NCBI RefSeq assembly: GCF_005298175.1
Contig: NZ_SZYH01000001.1
Span: forward strand, 3,100,001 to 3,164,000
Direction of reading: 5' to 3'
DNA length: 64,000 bases
From: Marinobacter panjinensis
GTDB lineage: Bacteria; Pseudomonadota; Gammaproteobacteria; Pseudomonadales; Oleiphilaceae
The notes beneath the pieces were generated by a model. That model searched no databases. It saw only the letters and a list, made by a program, of their open reading frames with translations, and was not told the origin of the DNA. Numbering within the stretch: the first letter of the stretch is position 1; every line of letters starts with the position of its first letter. Positions 18,198-27,114 of the stretch are shown piece after piece. The translations under genes were made by a program, and so were the position numbers.

Positions 18198-20453
18198 ATG
18201 ATGCTGGTCCGCGCCTTCGTCAGCCATTATCGCCGCCACCCCTTCCAGCTTGCGGCGCTGGCAGTGATGATTGTGCTGGCCACCATGCTTTGGACGGGCG
18301 TCACCGTGCTGACCGATCAGGCTCGCAACAGCCTGTTCGAAAGCGAGGAAGCCGTGGCACCCCGTGTTCATGTGGTGCGCATGGATGGCCAGCGCATCGG
18401 TGTTGATGAATTTGCCGAGCTGCGTCTGGCCGGCGTCTGTGTCGCGCCCTGGCTGGAGATAGAGCGCCCGCCTCCGGAGGGTCGGGTGATCGGTATCGAC
18501 CCCCTGGCCATGAGCTGTTTTCGCGAGGGCGCTCCAGGCGGTGATGCCGGCGAACTGGACGGTGCTCCTTTTCTGGATATCAGCGAAGCGGTGAGGCTGT
18601 CCCGTGAGGGTCACGACCGCCGGCTTTACCTGCTGGCCGCCAATGAAAACGTCGAGCTACCCGAAGGCTACACCCTGCGGGACTTTTCACTTGGCCCGCC
18701 CACGGGCGAGTTGGGGGACAGCTTTCTGCTCAACCTGGACGCCCTGAGCCTGTTGGTGCTGCTGATCACCGGCTTGCTGGTGCGCAGCGTGCATCGTCTG
18801 GGTATCGCCCAGCGCCAACAAAGCTTTGACCTGCTGTACCGATTCGGAGTGCCCCGCCAGAAGGTGAAGCAGTTGCTGGCGGCGGAGTTGGTGGTGCTGA
18901 CCGGTGTTTGCGTGTTGCCCGGGCTCTGGTTGGGTACGCAGCTTGCAGGAACACTGGGTGGTGGGTTCGGGCAGGCTCTTGACAGCCTGTTTGATGTAAC
19001 CCTCTACGCGGGTTCCGCGCAATCTCTGCCCTGGCAGGCTGCCGGCGTTATGGTGCTGCTTGTGTTGACGGTTTGCCTGCTGGACTGGGTGGTGCCCCAG
19101 GGCTGGCAGGGTGCTGCTGTGTCAGGCCGGGGACGATTGATCGCGGTCACGGTTCTGCTTGTGGGGCTGGCGAGCGTTGCCCTTGCTCCGGGCCTGGCCT
19201 GGGTCTTCGTGGGGACGGCTCTGGTGTTCGCGGGTAGCGGTTGGCTGGTGCCCGGATTACTGGCGTTATGGGCTGAGAGGCGGTCTGATCAGACCGATTC
19301 GGATGGAAACAATCCTCTTACACGCTGGCGACGCCGGGAACTGGCGGTGATGTTCCGACATCTTGCACTTCCTGTGGTGGCACTGCAGTTTGCCATGGCA
19401 ACGGTGCTGGCGGTGCAGGCGCTGGTGACAACGTTCGAACGTACGTTCGACGAATGGCTGTCCCAACGCCTGGAGGCTGAGTTCTATGTCGGGGTGCCTC
19501 GTGGAGCGGATGCCGGTCTGGCGGCAACAACGTTACGAGGGCTTGAAGGTATCGGGGCCTGGCATCGGGTGATCCGTGGCGAGGCACGGATCATTACAGA
19601 CGGATTGGCCAGTGAAGGTAGCACGGTTGCCGTTGATCTTTTGGCGCTGGCTCCCATCAGCGATCTGGTGCTGGACTGGACGTTGCTGGCCAGTATTGAC
19701 CGGCCCTGGCAGAAGCTTGAACAGGGCGGCGTGATGGTCAACGAGCAACTGGCCCGGCGTGATCAGCTAGAGGTCGGTGACACCCTGAGCGTTGTCATCG
19801 CAGGCACCGAAATCAGTGCTCATGTGATCGCCATCTACGCGGACTATGGACGCCCGGCAGGGGAACTGTTGATGTCCGGCGCCGCCTTGCCGGACGGTTT
19901 CAGCCCCCATTTCGAAAGTTTTTCGGTGAATCCGGGCGAGCTGGCCATGACGGATATCCGGGAACGGTTGGCCGCTGTCTGGAATACGCCTGACGTTACT
20001 GTCCGGGATAACGCCAGCATTCGCGCCCTGGCCTCCCAGGTGTTCGGCCAGACCTTCCTGCTCACCCACGCCATCAGCCTGCTGACACTGGCACTTGCCG
20101 CGGTTGCTCTGCTGATTATGGGCTGGGTGTTTTTCACAACGCGGGTCTGGTACTTCCAGTTGCTGGGTATCTGGGGCCTGCCGGCCCGGAAGGTCTTTGG
20201 CCAGCTCCGGCACCTGTCGGTCACGCTGACTCTGGCGGTCACCATCGCCGCCCTGCCGCTTGGCATCTGGTTGACCTGGGTGCTGGTCAGTCGAATCAAC
20301 CCTTTGGCTTTTGGCTGGTCACTGCCTATGGATCTGTATCCCCGGTTCTGGCTTGAGCTGGGCCTGGTGGCAGCGGTCACTGGCCTGGTGGTTGCGCACC
20401 TGATGCGCAGGCAGCTGGTTCACCGGGCAAAGGACAAACAGGTGAAGACATGA
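18198..20453 (+). CDS. FtsX-like ABC permease (AttF/AttG-type)
   Basis: A 751-residue permease with one transmembrane helix at the N-terminus, a periplasmic domain, a group of helices in the middle (about 175-385), a further helix, a second periplasmic domain (about 420-600) and three C-terminal helices. This is the duplicated FtsX-MacB plan (about ten TMs) seen in lipoprotein and lipid release systems, and it would supply both permease halves in one chain. It starts 3 bp after the ATPase and overlaps the lipocalin gene by 4 bp. In AttEFGH-type loci such a permease goes with an ATPase and an AttH/CrtC lipocalin, the same set as here. Confidence 0.85.
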   Translation: MMLVRAFVSHYRRHPFQLAALAVMIVLATMLWTGVTVLTDQARNSLFESEEAVAPRVHVVRMDGQRIGVDEFAELRLAGVCVAPWLEIERPPPEGRVIGIDPLAMSCFREGAPGGDAGELDGAPFLDISEAVRLSREGHDRRLYLLAANENVELPEGYTLRDFSLGPPTGELGDSFLLNLDALSLLVLLITGLLVRSVHRLGIAQRQQSFDLLYRFGVPRQKVKQLLAAELVVLTGVCVLPGLWLGTQLAGTLGGGFGQALDSLFDVTLYAGSAQSLPWQAAGVMVLLVLTVCLLDWVVPQGWQGAAVSGRGRLIAVTVLLVGLASVALAPGLAWVFVGTALVFAGSGWLVPGLLALWAERRSDQTDSDGNNPLTRWRRRELAVMFRHLALPVVALQFAMATVLAVQALVTTFERTFDEWLSQRLEAEFYVGVPRGADAGLAATTLRGLEGIGAWHRVIRGEARIITDGLASEGSTVAVDLLALAPISDLVLDWTLLASIDRPWQKLEQGGVMVNEQLARRDQLEVGDTLSVVIAGTEISAHVIAIYADYGRPAGELLMSGAALPDGFSPHFESFSVNPGELAMTDIRERLAAVWNTPDVTVRDNASIRALASQVFGQTFLLTHAISLLTLALAAVALLIMGWVFFTTRVWYFQLLGIWGLPARKVFGQLRHLSVTLTLAVTIAALPLGIWLTWVLVSRINPLAFGWSLPMDLYPRFWLELGLVAAVTGLVVAHLMRRQLVHRAKDKQVKT

Positions 20454-21550
20454 GAGCGCGTTTCGCCTTCGTCGCATGGTTACTGACGGCTGCTGTCGCA
20501 GGTTGTTCGGATGCATCCAAAGAGACGGGTTTCGCCGGCCTGGCTCAGCAGGTCGGGGAGGTGGATGACTCCGGATTTCTGCAGCCCCGGCCCGGCGATC
20601 CCCTCGTATTCCCCGATGATTGGGGCCCTCACCCGCAACACCGCATTGAATGGTGGTACCTGACTGCCAACCTGGAAACCCGGGACGGCAAACCACTGGG
20701 GCTGCAATGGACCCAGTTCCGTCAGTCCCTGCAGCCCCGGCCGGCTGAGAGTAAGGCTCCCGATCCGGAGGCCTGGCCCCTTGAGGCGGCCTGGATGGCC
20801 CATGGTGCGGTGTCGTTTGAGGGGGAGCATGGGTTTGCCGAGAAGCTTGCCCGGGGTGATGTGGGCCATGCTGGCGCCACGGCAGATCCGTTCCGCGTTT
20901 GGCTGGATGACTGGCGGCTGGAAGCGGTGCCAGGGTCGGATAAGTGGCGCCTGCAGGTGACAGCGGATGGCTGGAGCTATGACCTGCAGTTGACGGGTAC
21001 CAGGGACGTGGTAGCCCATGGTGTCGAAGGCTTCAGCGCCAAGTCCGCCAGTGGTGAGGGCTCCATGTATTTCAGCCTGGTGGATTTACAGATCGGGGGG
21101 ACGGTGACGCTGGGGGATCGAACCCTGGAGGTTTCCGGCAAGGGCTGGTTTGACCGTGAATGGAGCAGTCAGTTTCTCAAGGCAGGCCAGCAGGGCTGGG
21201 ACTGGTTCGCGCTGCATCTGGAGGATGGCCACAAGCTGATGGCCTTTCGCCTGCGGGAAGACGGCGGTGCCTATTCGTCTGGCAGCTGGATCGGGGCCGA
21301 TGGCCAGCTTGAAGCGCTGGATCGCGATGATCTGACCCTGTCACCGATCCGTTGGCATGAATCTCAACGTGGCCGAGTGCCCGTAGCGTGGCGACTGACG
21401 ATTCCTCAGCATAAGGTGGACCTGACTGTCGCAGCGCCGCCCGGCGACTACTGGAACACCGGGCTCTATCCCTATTGGGAAAGCCCGGTGTCTGTTGCCG
21501 GCTCCCACAAGGGCGTGGGTTATATGGAACTGACCGGCTACAGGGAATAA
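20450..21550 (+). CDS. CrtC/AttH-like lipocalin lipoprotein
   Basis: A 366-residue protein with a lipoprotein signal (TAAVAGCSD, lipidated Cys19, Ser at +2, so outer-membrane sorting is expected). The body has the WGPHPQHRIEWWYLTANLE segment and later GKGWFDREWSSQF, the hallmark of the CrtC/AttH family (hydroxyneurosporene-synthase-like double lipocalin). Bacterial AttH homologues are linked to FtsX-type ABC exporters and may carry or process a hydrophobic molecule. A carotenoid hydratase role is unlikely because no carotenoid genes are present. The ATG overlaps the permease stop by 4 bp. Only 15 bp separate its stop from the convergent Anbu gene. Confidence 0.85.
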   Translation: MRARFAFVAWLLTAAVAGCSDASKETGFAGLAQQVGEVDDSGFLQPRPGDPLVFPDDWGPHPQHRIEWWYLTANLETRDGKPLGLQWTQFRQSLQPRPAESKAPDPEAWPLEAAWMAHGAVSFEGEHGFAEKLARGDVGHAGATADPFRVWLDDWRLEAVPGSDKWRLQVTADGWSYDLQLTGTRDVVAHGVEGFSAKSASGEGSMYFSLVDLQIGGTVTLGDRTLEVSGKGWFDREWSSQFLKAGQQGWDWFALHLEDGHKLMAFRLREDGGAYSSGSWIGADGQLEALDRDDLTLSPIRWHESQRGRVPVAWRLTIPQHKVDLTVAAPPGDYWNTGLYPYWESPVSVAGSHKGVGYMELTGYRE

Positions 21551-21565
21551 AGGGCGGGGACGGTA

Positions 21566-22291
21566 TCAGCGGATGACTGGTGGTTGGAGGCCGGTTACCA
21601 GCTCCTGGATGCCCTGATGCCATTGCTGGCGGAGTTGCTGGAAGTAGTCGTTGTGTTCGTCCACCCGGTCGGTGAAACAGGGCTTCAGTTCATTATTACG
21701 ATAGATGGCCACGTCCAGCGGCATGCCTACCGACAGATTGCTTTTCATGGTGGAGTCGAAGGAGATCAGGGCGCACTGGTACGCCCGGTCCAGGGAGGAC
21801 TGGTAGTTCACCACCCGGTCAAGAATCGGCTTGCCGTACTTTGACTCGCCAATCTGGAAATAGGGGGTCTCTCGGGTGGCTTCGATGAAGTTGCCTTCCG
21901 GGTAGATGTTGAACAGCCGCGCTTCTTCGCCGCGAATCTGGCCGCCCAGGATCAGCGAGCAACTGAAATCCACGTGGTTGATCTTGCCCTCCGGGTTGTC
22001 CCGATGGATAACTTCGCGAATGGTCTTGCCGACAATCTCCGCGGTCTCGAACATGGAGACCGTGGAAAAAACGTTGGGCACCTCGGAGCCGGCGCGCTTT
22101 TCCAGCAGGCTGACCACACTCTGGCTGGTGGCGAGATTGCCGGCGGACAGAATTACCAGCTCCCGCTCGCCCGGCTGCTCAAAGACATGCATTTTGCGGA
22201 AGGTCGAGATCTGGTCAAAACCCGCATTGGTGCGGGAGTCAGACGCGAACACCAGGCCATCGGCCAGCCGCATCGCCACACAATAAGTCAT
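21566..22291 (-). CDS. Anbu proteasome-like peptidase
   Basis: A 241-residue Ntn-hydrolase. The start MTYC places Thr at position 2, which becomes the N-terminal nucleophile after Met removal, as in Anbu (ancestral beta subunit) proteins; an in-frame upstream ATG at 22351 would block this. GLVFASDSRTNAG matches the beta-subunit core. It lies downstream of genes for a transglutaminase-like protein, an alpha-E protein and a circularly permuted ATP-grasp enzyme, the recurrent Anbu gene set. Anbu forms open helical or ring assemblies in the cytoplasm; its natural substrate is not established. A 92-bp gap separates it from the transglutaminase gene. Confidence 0.9.
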   Translation of the reverse strand: MTYCVAMRLADGLVFASDSRTNAGFDQISTFRKMHVFEQPGERELVILSAGNLATSQSVVSLLEKRAGSEVPNVFSTVSMFETAEIVGKTIREVIHRDNPEGKINHVDFSCSLILGGQIRGEEARLFNIYPEGNFIEATRETPYFQIGESKYGKPILDRVVNYQSSLDRAYQCALISFDSTMKSNLSVGMPLDVAIYRNNELKPCFTDRVDEHNDYFQQLRQQWHQGIQELVTGLQPPVIR

Positions 22292-22383
22292 CGGGCTACC
22301 CTCGGGTGATTCGGAATCCGGCCAGTTTACCCCTTTCACCGCAGAATACATGGGGTGATGTGTCGATTTTGCAAAGCTTTTTG

Positions 22384-23169
22384 TTACTGGCTGTCCCCGG
22401 CTTTGGTCACCCAGGCGCGGGTCTGCAGACTCTCCATGCCGCCGCCACTGCGAATGCCTCGTACCGGCGCGGCATCCCGGTAATCCAGGCCCGTTGCCAG
22501 CTTGATATGGCTTTCCGCTACATTGAGCAGGTTCACCACATCAAAGGTATGCCAGTTGCGGCCCAGCCACGCCTCTGCCCAGGCGTGGGTGGCCAGGTGG
22601 TCGTCGCTGAAGGTGTGTATGTAGCCACTGACGTAACGCACCGGAACCCCGATGTGGCGGCAGCAGGATATGAAGATATGGGTGTGGTCCTGGCACACCC
22701 CGGCTTTCTGTTTGAAGGCCTCGGCGGCGGTGTGGGTCACGGTGGTGGCGCCGGGCAGGAACTGAATGTGCTCCAGGATGCGGTTCATCATCCTTACCAG
22801 GCTGCGCTTGTTGGGGGAAAACTGGCTGGCGAATGCCTTGATGGCCTTGTCGGCTTCCGTCAGTGGGGTGTGGCGCAGGAACACTTCCGGCGGGAAGGGT
22901 GAATCGTCCCGGGTCAGTGGTTTGCCGGTCAGGTCAACCACGCCTTCGGCGGTCAGGGTGATCTTCGAGACCGTCTTGTCCATGGTCATGACAGTAACCT
23001 GGTTGCCGAAGCCGTCGATCATCTGGCTGGTTTCCCCCGGGGCGCTCACGTGCCACTCCAGGATTCGCTGTTGTGGCGTGTTGCGGGGTGTCAGGCGCAG
23101 GTACTGGATGCTGTTGTGCATTGGCGCATCGTAGGTATAGGTTGTGTCGTGGCGGATGTTCAGTTTCAT
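22384..23169 (-). CDS. Transglutaminase-like cysteine protease, Anbu cluster
   Basis: A 261-residue protein with an N-terminal beta domain (HDTTYTYDAPMHNSIQYLRLTPR) and a transglutaminase core. The catalytic triad is visible: Cys159 in AGVCQDHTH, His195 in ATHAWAEAW and Asp210 in FDVVN. The chosen ATG overlaps the alpha-E stop by 4 bp; an ATG three codons upstream would overlap it by 13 bp. Proteins of this type in bacteria are thought to act as peptidases or amidases. In this cluster it is proposed to act on an amide-linked peptide made by the ATP-grasp partner; this comes from published comparative genomics and is untested here. Confidence 0.9.
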   Translation of the reverse strand: MKLNIRHDTTYTYDAPMHNSIQYLRLTPRNTPQQRILEWHVSAPGETSQMIDGFGNQVTVMTMDKTVSKITLTAEGVVDLTGKPLTRDDSPFPPEVFLRHTPLTEADKAIKAFASQFSPNKRSLVRMMNRILEHIQFLPGATTVTHTAAEAFKQKAGVCQDHTHIFISCCRHIGVPVRYVSGYIHTFSDDHLATHAWAEAWLGRNWHTFDVVNLLNVAESHIKLATGLDYRDAAPVRGIRSGGGMESLQTRAWVTKAGDSQ

Positions 23170-24104
23170 TGTTTCCACCCCATGTAGTCCTTCTGGATCT
23201 GGCCGGAAATGCGCTGGATGCGTTCCAGGAAGTCGGTCAGATATTCGTGCAGGCCTCGCTCTTCAATGTATTCCCGGTCGCCATAGTGGATGTTGGCATA
23301 CAGGCTGGAGGCAAGGCGCCTGGCCCGGCGGGCATCACCACTCTGGATCTGCTCCAGCAGGCTCGCAATTTCCTGCAGGCACGCCCGCAGCGAGCGCGGT
23401 ACATCCGGTTTGAGAATCAGCAGTTCTGCCACGTTCATGGGCTCGATGTTGTGGCCGTAGGTATGCTGGTAGGCCTCGAAGGCGGCCAGTGAGTGCAGCA
23501 GGGCGGTCCACTCGAAGAACGATTGCGTGGGGTGGCCTTCAAGGGATTTGGTGGCCATGTGATGGCGGATATCCAGAACCCTTGCGGTGGTGTCGGCCCG
23601 TTCGATAAAGGTACCCAGACGCAGAAAGTGGAAGGCATCGTTACGCAACAGGGTGCCGTAGGCAGCACCCCGGAACACGTGGGAGCGTTCCCGGGTCCAG
23701 TCGAACACCCGGCTAGCGTTGGACTCGGAGACGCCCTTGTGGCGCAGCTCCTTCAGTTCCATCCAGGCCAGATTGATGCTCTCCCACACGTCCGCTGAGA
23801 GATTACCCCGAATGTGCAAGGCGTTGTCCCGGGCGCTGCGTATAACGCTGAACACGCTGGCAGGATGGCGGTCGTCCAGAACCAGGAAATCGATCAGGTT
23901 CTGGGGCGTGATGTCGTTGTACAGTTCGTCGAACACCTCCCGGGTGCCAGTAACCAGCAGAGGCACGGATAGCTGCTCCTCACGGTCTTCCGGCACGTCA
24001 ATCAGTGCCATGGTCAGGCTGACGTCCAGTAAACGGGCCTGGGTTTCGGCCCGCTCCAGATAGCGGGCCATCCAGAACAGACTTGATGCGGCGCGGCTCA
24101 GCAT
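23166..24104 (-). CDS. Alpha-E domain protein (COG2307), Anbu cluster
   Basis: A 312-residue, almost wholly alpha-helical protein. It starts MLSRAASSLFWMARYLERAETQARLLD, the conserved opening of the alpha-E family, and has acidic helices with DVPEDREEQL and SGDARRARRLAS. The family is found almost only with the circularly permuted ATP-grasp protein and is sometimes fused to it. No catalytic residues are established; a scaffold or substrate-binding role is assumed. It overlaps the upstream ATP-grasp gene by 7 bp and the downstream transglutaminase gene by 4 bp, so the three are tightly coupled. Confidence 0.88.
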   Translation of the reverse strand: MLSRAASSLFWMARYLERAETQARLLDVSLTMALIDVPEDREEQLSVPLLVTGTREVFDELYNDITPQNLIDFLVLDDRHPASVFSVIRSARDNALHIRGNLSADVWESINLAWMELKELRHKGVSESNASRVFDWTRERSHVFRGAAYGTLLRNDAFHFLRLGTFIERADTTARVLDIRHHMATKSLEGHPTQSFFEWTALLHSLAAFEAYQHTYGHNIEPMNVAELLILKPDVPRSLRACLQEIASLLEQIQSGDARRARRLASSLYANIHYGDREYIEERGLHEYLTDFLERIQRISGQIQKDYMGWKQ

Positions 24105-25537
24105 TCGTCGCCCTCCAGTACCCAGGTGTCTTTGGTGCCGCCGCCCTGGGACGAGTTCACCACCAGTGATCCAGCTTTCAGTGCCACCCGCGTCAGGCCA
24201 CCGGGCACCATCTGTACCTTTTTGCCTGAGAGCACAAAGGGCCGCAGGTCCAGGTGTCGGGGTGCCACGCCTTCATCCACAAAAGTGGGACAAGTGGACA
24301 GGCTCAGGGTGGGCTGGGCGATGTAGTTTTCAGGCCGGGCTTTCAGCAGGCTGCGGAAGTGGCTGAGTTCCTTCTTGCTGGCCCTGGGGCCAATCAGCAT
24401 GCCGTAGCCGCCCGCGCCCTGGGTTTCCTTGACCACCAGATCGGGAAGGTTGTCCAGCACGTACTGCAGGTCCTTGGGTTTGCGGCACTGCCAGGTGGGT
24501 ACGTTCTTCAGGATGGGTTCTTCCCCCAGGTAGAAGCGGATCATGTCCGGCACGTAGGGGTAGATGGACTTGTCGTCTGCCACGCCGGTGCCCATGGCAT
24601 TGGCCAAAACCACGTTACCGCTGCGGTAGGCCGCATACAGGCCTGGCACGCCGAGCATGGAGTCGGGATTACCGGCCAGGGGGTCGAGGAAATCATCGTC
24701 AATCCGTCGGTAAATCACGTCCACCTGCTGGGGGCCGATGGTGGTCTTCATGTAGACCTTGTTTTGGCGAATGAACAGATCGGCGCCTTCTACCAGTTCG
24801 ATGCCCATCTGGCGTGCCAGGAAGGCGTGCTCGAAGTAGGCGCTGTTAAAACGCCCGGGGGTGAGCACCACTACCGTGGGGTTAGGCTTGAGGGAGGCGG
24901 CGCGAAGCGTTTCCCCGAGCAGTGCCGGGTAGTGCTCCACCGGCGCAACCGGCGCCTGGGCAAACAACTCCGGAAACAGTCGCATCATCATGCGGCGGTT
25001 TTCCAGCATGTAGGACACACCACTGGGGCAGCGCAGGTTGTCTTCCAGCACATAGAAATCACCGTCGTTATGGCGGATCAGGTCTATGCCGGCGATGTGG
25101 GAATAGAGGTTCCTGGGCAGTTTCAGGTTCTGCATGCCGGGCTGGTACTGGGGGTTGGCAAACACCTGTTCAGCGTTGATGACCCCGGCGCGGATAATGT
25201 CGAAATCGTGGTAGATGTCGAACAGGAAGCGGTTCAGGGCCTGAACCCGCTGTCTTAGCCCGGCCTGCATCCGCTGCCAGTCGGTGGCAGAAATCACGCG
25301 GGGAATCAGGTCAAAGGGGATCAGGCGGTCGGCGCCCTGGTCTTCGCCATACACGTTAAAGGTGATGCCCAGGCGCTGGAAAAGCACGTCCGCCTCGCGG
25401 CGTTTCTCGGCGAGCAGGTCCTCGTCGGACTTGATCAGCCAGTCTTCCAGCATCCGGCAACTGGGCCGTACCCGGTTATCTTCGTCGAACAGCTCGTCGT
25501 AAATACCCTCGGGTGGGGTTTGTATCAGCATAACCAT
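24098..25537 (-). CDS. Circularly permuted ATP-grasp protein (COG2308), Anbu cluster
   Basis: A 479-residue protein. The chosen ATG follows AGGAGAGG at 3-4 bp; an upstream in-frame ATG at 25597 lacks support. Motifs of the type 2 circularly permuted ATP-grasp family are present: DNLRCPSGVSYMLENR, TPGRFNSAYFEHAFLARQMGIELVEG, YRRIDDDFLDPL, VKETQGAGGYGMLIGP and LDLRPFVLSG. Such enzymes are predicted to form peptide-like amide bonds using ATP. It is the first gene of the four-gene Anbu cluster. The 206 bp between it and amt contain amt's terminator and no recognisable promoter with high certainty. Confidence 0.9.
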   Translation of the reverse strand: MVMLIQTPPEGIYDELFDEDNRVRPSCRMLEDWLIKSDEDLLAEKRREADVLFQRLGITFNVYGEDQGADRLIPFDLIPRVISATDWQRMQAGLRQRVQALNRFLFDIYHDFDIIRAGVINAEQVFANPQYQPGMQNLKLPRNLYSHIAGIDLIRHNDGDFYVLEDNLRCPSGVSYMLENRRMMMRLFPELFAQAPVAPVEHYPALLGETLRAASLKPNPTVVVLTPGRFNSAYFEHAFLARQMGIELVEGADLFIRQNKVYMKTTIGPQQVDVIYRRIDDDFLDPLAGNPDSMLGVPGLYAAYRSGNVVLANAMGTGVADDKSIYPYVPDMIRFYLGEEPILKNVPTWQCRKPKDLQYVLDNLPDLVVKETQGAGGYGMLIGPRASKKELSHFRSLLKARPENYIAQPTLSLSTCPTFVDEGVAPRHLDLRPFVLSGKKVQMVPGGLTRVALKAGSLVVNSSQGGGTKDTWVLEGDEC

Positions 25538-25700
25538 GACCCTCTCCTGAACACGCCCTCCACCGGATGTGAAGAGTCGGTATCCAGCCGTTCCCATTCA
25601 AAAAAGGAATAGCAAAAGCCAGGCCACTCTGGCGCCGGAAGTGCGGTTTTGGCCAGGGCGGGCTATTTAAGAAAAGGCCAGGAGGGAGAATGTGTCAATA

Positions 25701-25736
25701 AAAGATACTGTCAGCCGCCCCTATGGCGGCTGACAG
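25701..25736 (-). terminator. Terminator of the ammonium transporter gene
   Basis: TGTCAGCCGCC (25710-25720) and GGCGGCTGACA (25726-25736) form a perfect 11-bp stem with a 5-base loop. Read on the minus strand the stem is followed by a TATCTTTT tract. It lies 8 bp beyond the stop of the ammonium transporter gene. Confidence 0.85.
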
Positions 25737-25743
25737 CCAGGGC

Positions 25744-26952
25744 TTATTCCAGCGATGTCGCACCAATGCGGTGAATGCTGACGTCTGCACCGTTGAATTC
25801 TTCTTCATCGGTCAGGCGCAGCCCGGAGATGGCGCTGACGATGCCGTAGACGATCAGGCCGCCGACAAAGGCCACGACAACGCCGGCAACCGCGCCAATG
25901 ATCTGGGACATCAGGCTGACGCCACCCAGGCCACCAAAGGCTTCCTGGCCGAAGATGCCGGCTGCAACAGCACCCCAGACACCACAAACACCGTGCAGGG
26001 GCCAGACACCCAGTACGTCGTCCAGGCGTTCGATTTTGTCCTGGGCCCATTCAAACATGTAGACGAAGATCGCACCGGCAATACCCCCGGTGATCAGTGC
26101 ACCAACCGGGTGCATCAGGTCCGAGCCGGCGCATACGGCCACCAGGCCGGCGAGCGGCCCGTTGTGGATAAAACCCGGGTCCTTACGGCCCACCAGCATG
26201 GCTATCAGCACGCCACCGACCATGGCCATCAGGCTGTTTACCGCCACCAGGCCGCTGATGCCATCCAGGGTCTGGGCCGACATCACGTTAAAGCCGAACC
26301 AGCCCACGGTAAGAATCCAGGCGCCGAGGGCGAGGAAGGGAATATTGGAGGGCGCAAAGGCCACCACCCGGCCGTTGCGATAGCGTCCGTTGCGCGCTCC
26401 TAACAGCAATACCGCAGCCAGGGCAATCCAGCCACCGACAGCGTGCACGACAACGGAGCCGGCAAAGTCGTGGAATGCTGCACCAAACTGGTTCTCCAGC
26501 CAGGCCTGGAAGCCGTAATTGCCGTTCCAGATCATGCCTTCAAAGAAGGGATACACGAACGCCACAATCAGCCCGGAGGCGATCAGCATCGGGTAAAATT
26601 TTGCGCGCTCGGCAATGCCGCCGGAAACAATGGCGGGTATGGCAGCGGCGAAGGTCATCAGGAAGAAGAACTTGACCAGGTCGTAGCCGTTGGCGGCTGT
26701 CAGCTCTGTGGCGCTGGCCATGAAGTGGCTGCCATAGGCGATGTAGTAACCGATAAAGAAATAGGCAACGGCGGAGATGCCGAAATCCGTCATGATCTTC
26801 ACCAGGGCATTTACCTGGTTCTTGTGGCGCACGGTACCCACTTCCAGGAAGGCGAAGCCGGCGTGCATGGCCAGTACCATAATGGCACCGATAAGAATGA
26901 AGAGGGTGTTGGCGCTTTCGGTCAGAGTATGTACTGCACTCGTGATATCCAC
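25744..26952 (-). CDS. amt: Ammonium transporter
   Basis: A 402-residue protein with eleven hydrophobic helices. Family signatures include AFLEVGTVRHKNQVNALVK, the periplasmic vestibule residues in FEGMIWNGNYG, DFAGSVVVHAVGGWIAL with its pore His, and HPVGALITGGIAGAIFVY. The start is GTG at 26952 with AGGAG 10 bp upstream. The longer in-frame reading to 27021 adds a Cys-rich, non-family leader. It conducts ammonium across the inner membrane. No glnK gene adjoins it, which is unusual for amt, so PII control would come from elsewhere. A hairpin stands directly before the ribosome-binding site. Confidence 0.93.
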   Translation of the reverse strand: MDITSAVHTLTESANTLFILIGAIMVLAMHAGFAFLEVGTVRHKNQVNALVKIMTDFGISAVAYFFIGYYIAYGSHFMASATELTAANGYDLVKFFFLMTFAAAIPAIVSGGIAERAKFYPMLIASGLIVAFVYPFFEGMIWNGNYGFQAWLENQFGAAFHDFAGSVVVHAVGGWIALAAVLLLGARNGRYRNGRVVAFAPSNIPFLALGAWILTVGWFGFNVMSAQTLDGISGLVAVNSLMAMVGGVLIAMLVGRKDPGFIHNGPLAGLVAVCAGSDLMHPVGALITGGIAGAIFVYMFEWAQDKIERLDDVLGVWPLHGVCGVWGAVAAGIFGQEAFGGLGGVSLMSQIIGAVAGVVVAFVGGLIVYGIVSAISGLRLTDEEEFNGADVSIHRIGATSLE

Positions 26953-26968
26953 GGGTTGGTTGCTCCTG

Positions 26969-26993
26969 GTTGTGCATTGATAGCGTGCACAAC
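26969..26993 (-). promoter_or_regulatory. Inverted repeat just upstream of the amt ribosome-binding site
   Basis: GTTGTGCA (26969-26976) and TGCACAAC (26986-26993) are perfect 8-bp arms around 9 bases. On the amt mRNA the hairpin ends one base before the AGGAG Shine-Dalgarno sequence (26963-26967). It could be an operator or a 5'-leader structure that affects translation. No T-run follows. Confidence 0.5.
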
Positions 26994-27114
26994 AAGCAAG
27001 GAGTGTTCCGTTTTGATGCAATGCCAGGAAGGGTAACAGATTAGGGGAAATTTCCGCCCGATATAAGTGCGCCCGGCGGAAGAATCGTGGTCGCCGGCGC
27101 CCTGATATTGTGCG

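Noticed and set aside
20450..21550. Carotenoid 1,2-hydratase (CrtC)
   Set aside because: The fold family matches, but a lipobox, the FtsX/LolD neighbours and the lack of carotenoid genes favour an AttH-like transport role.
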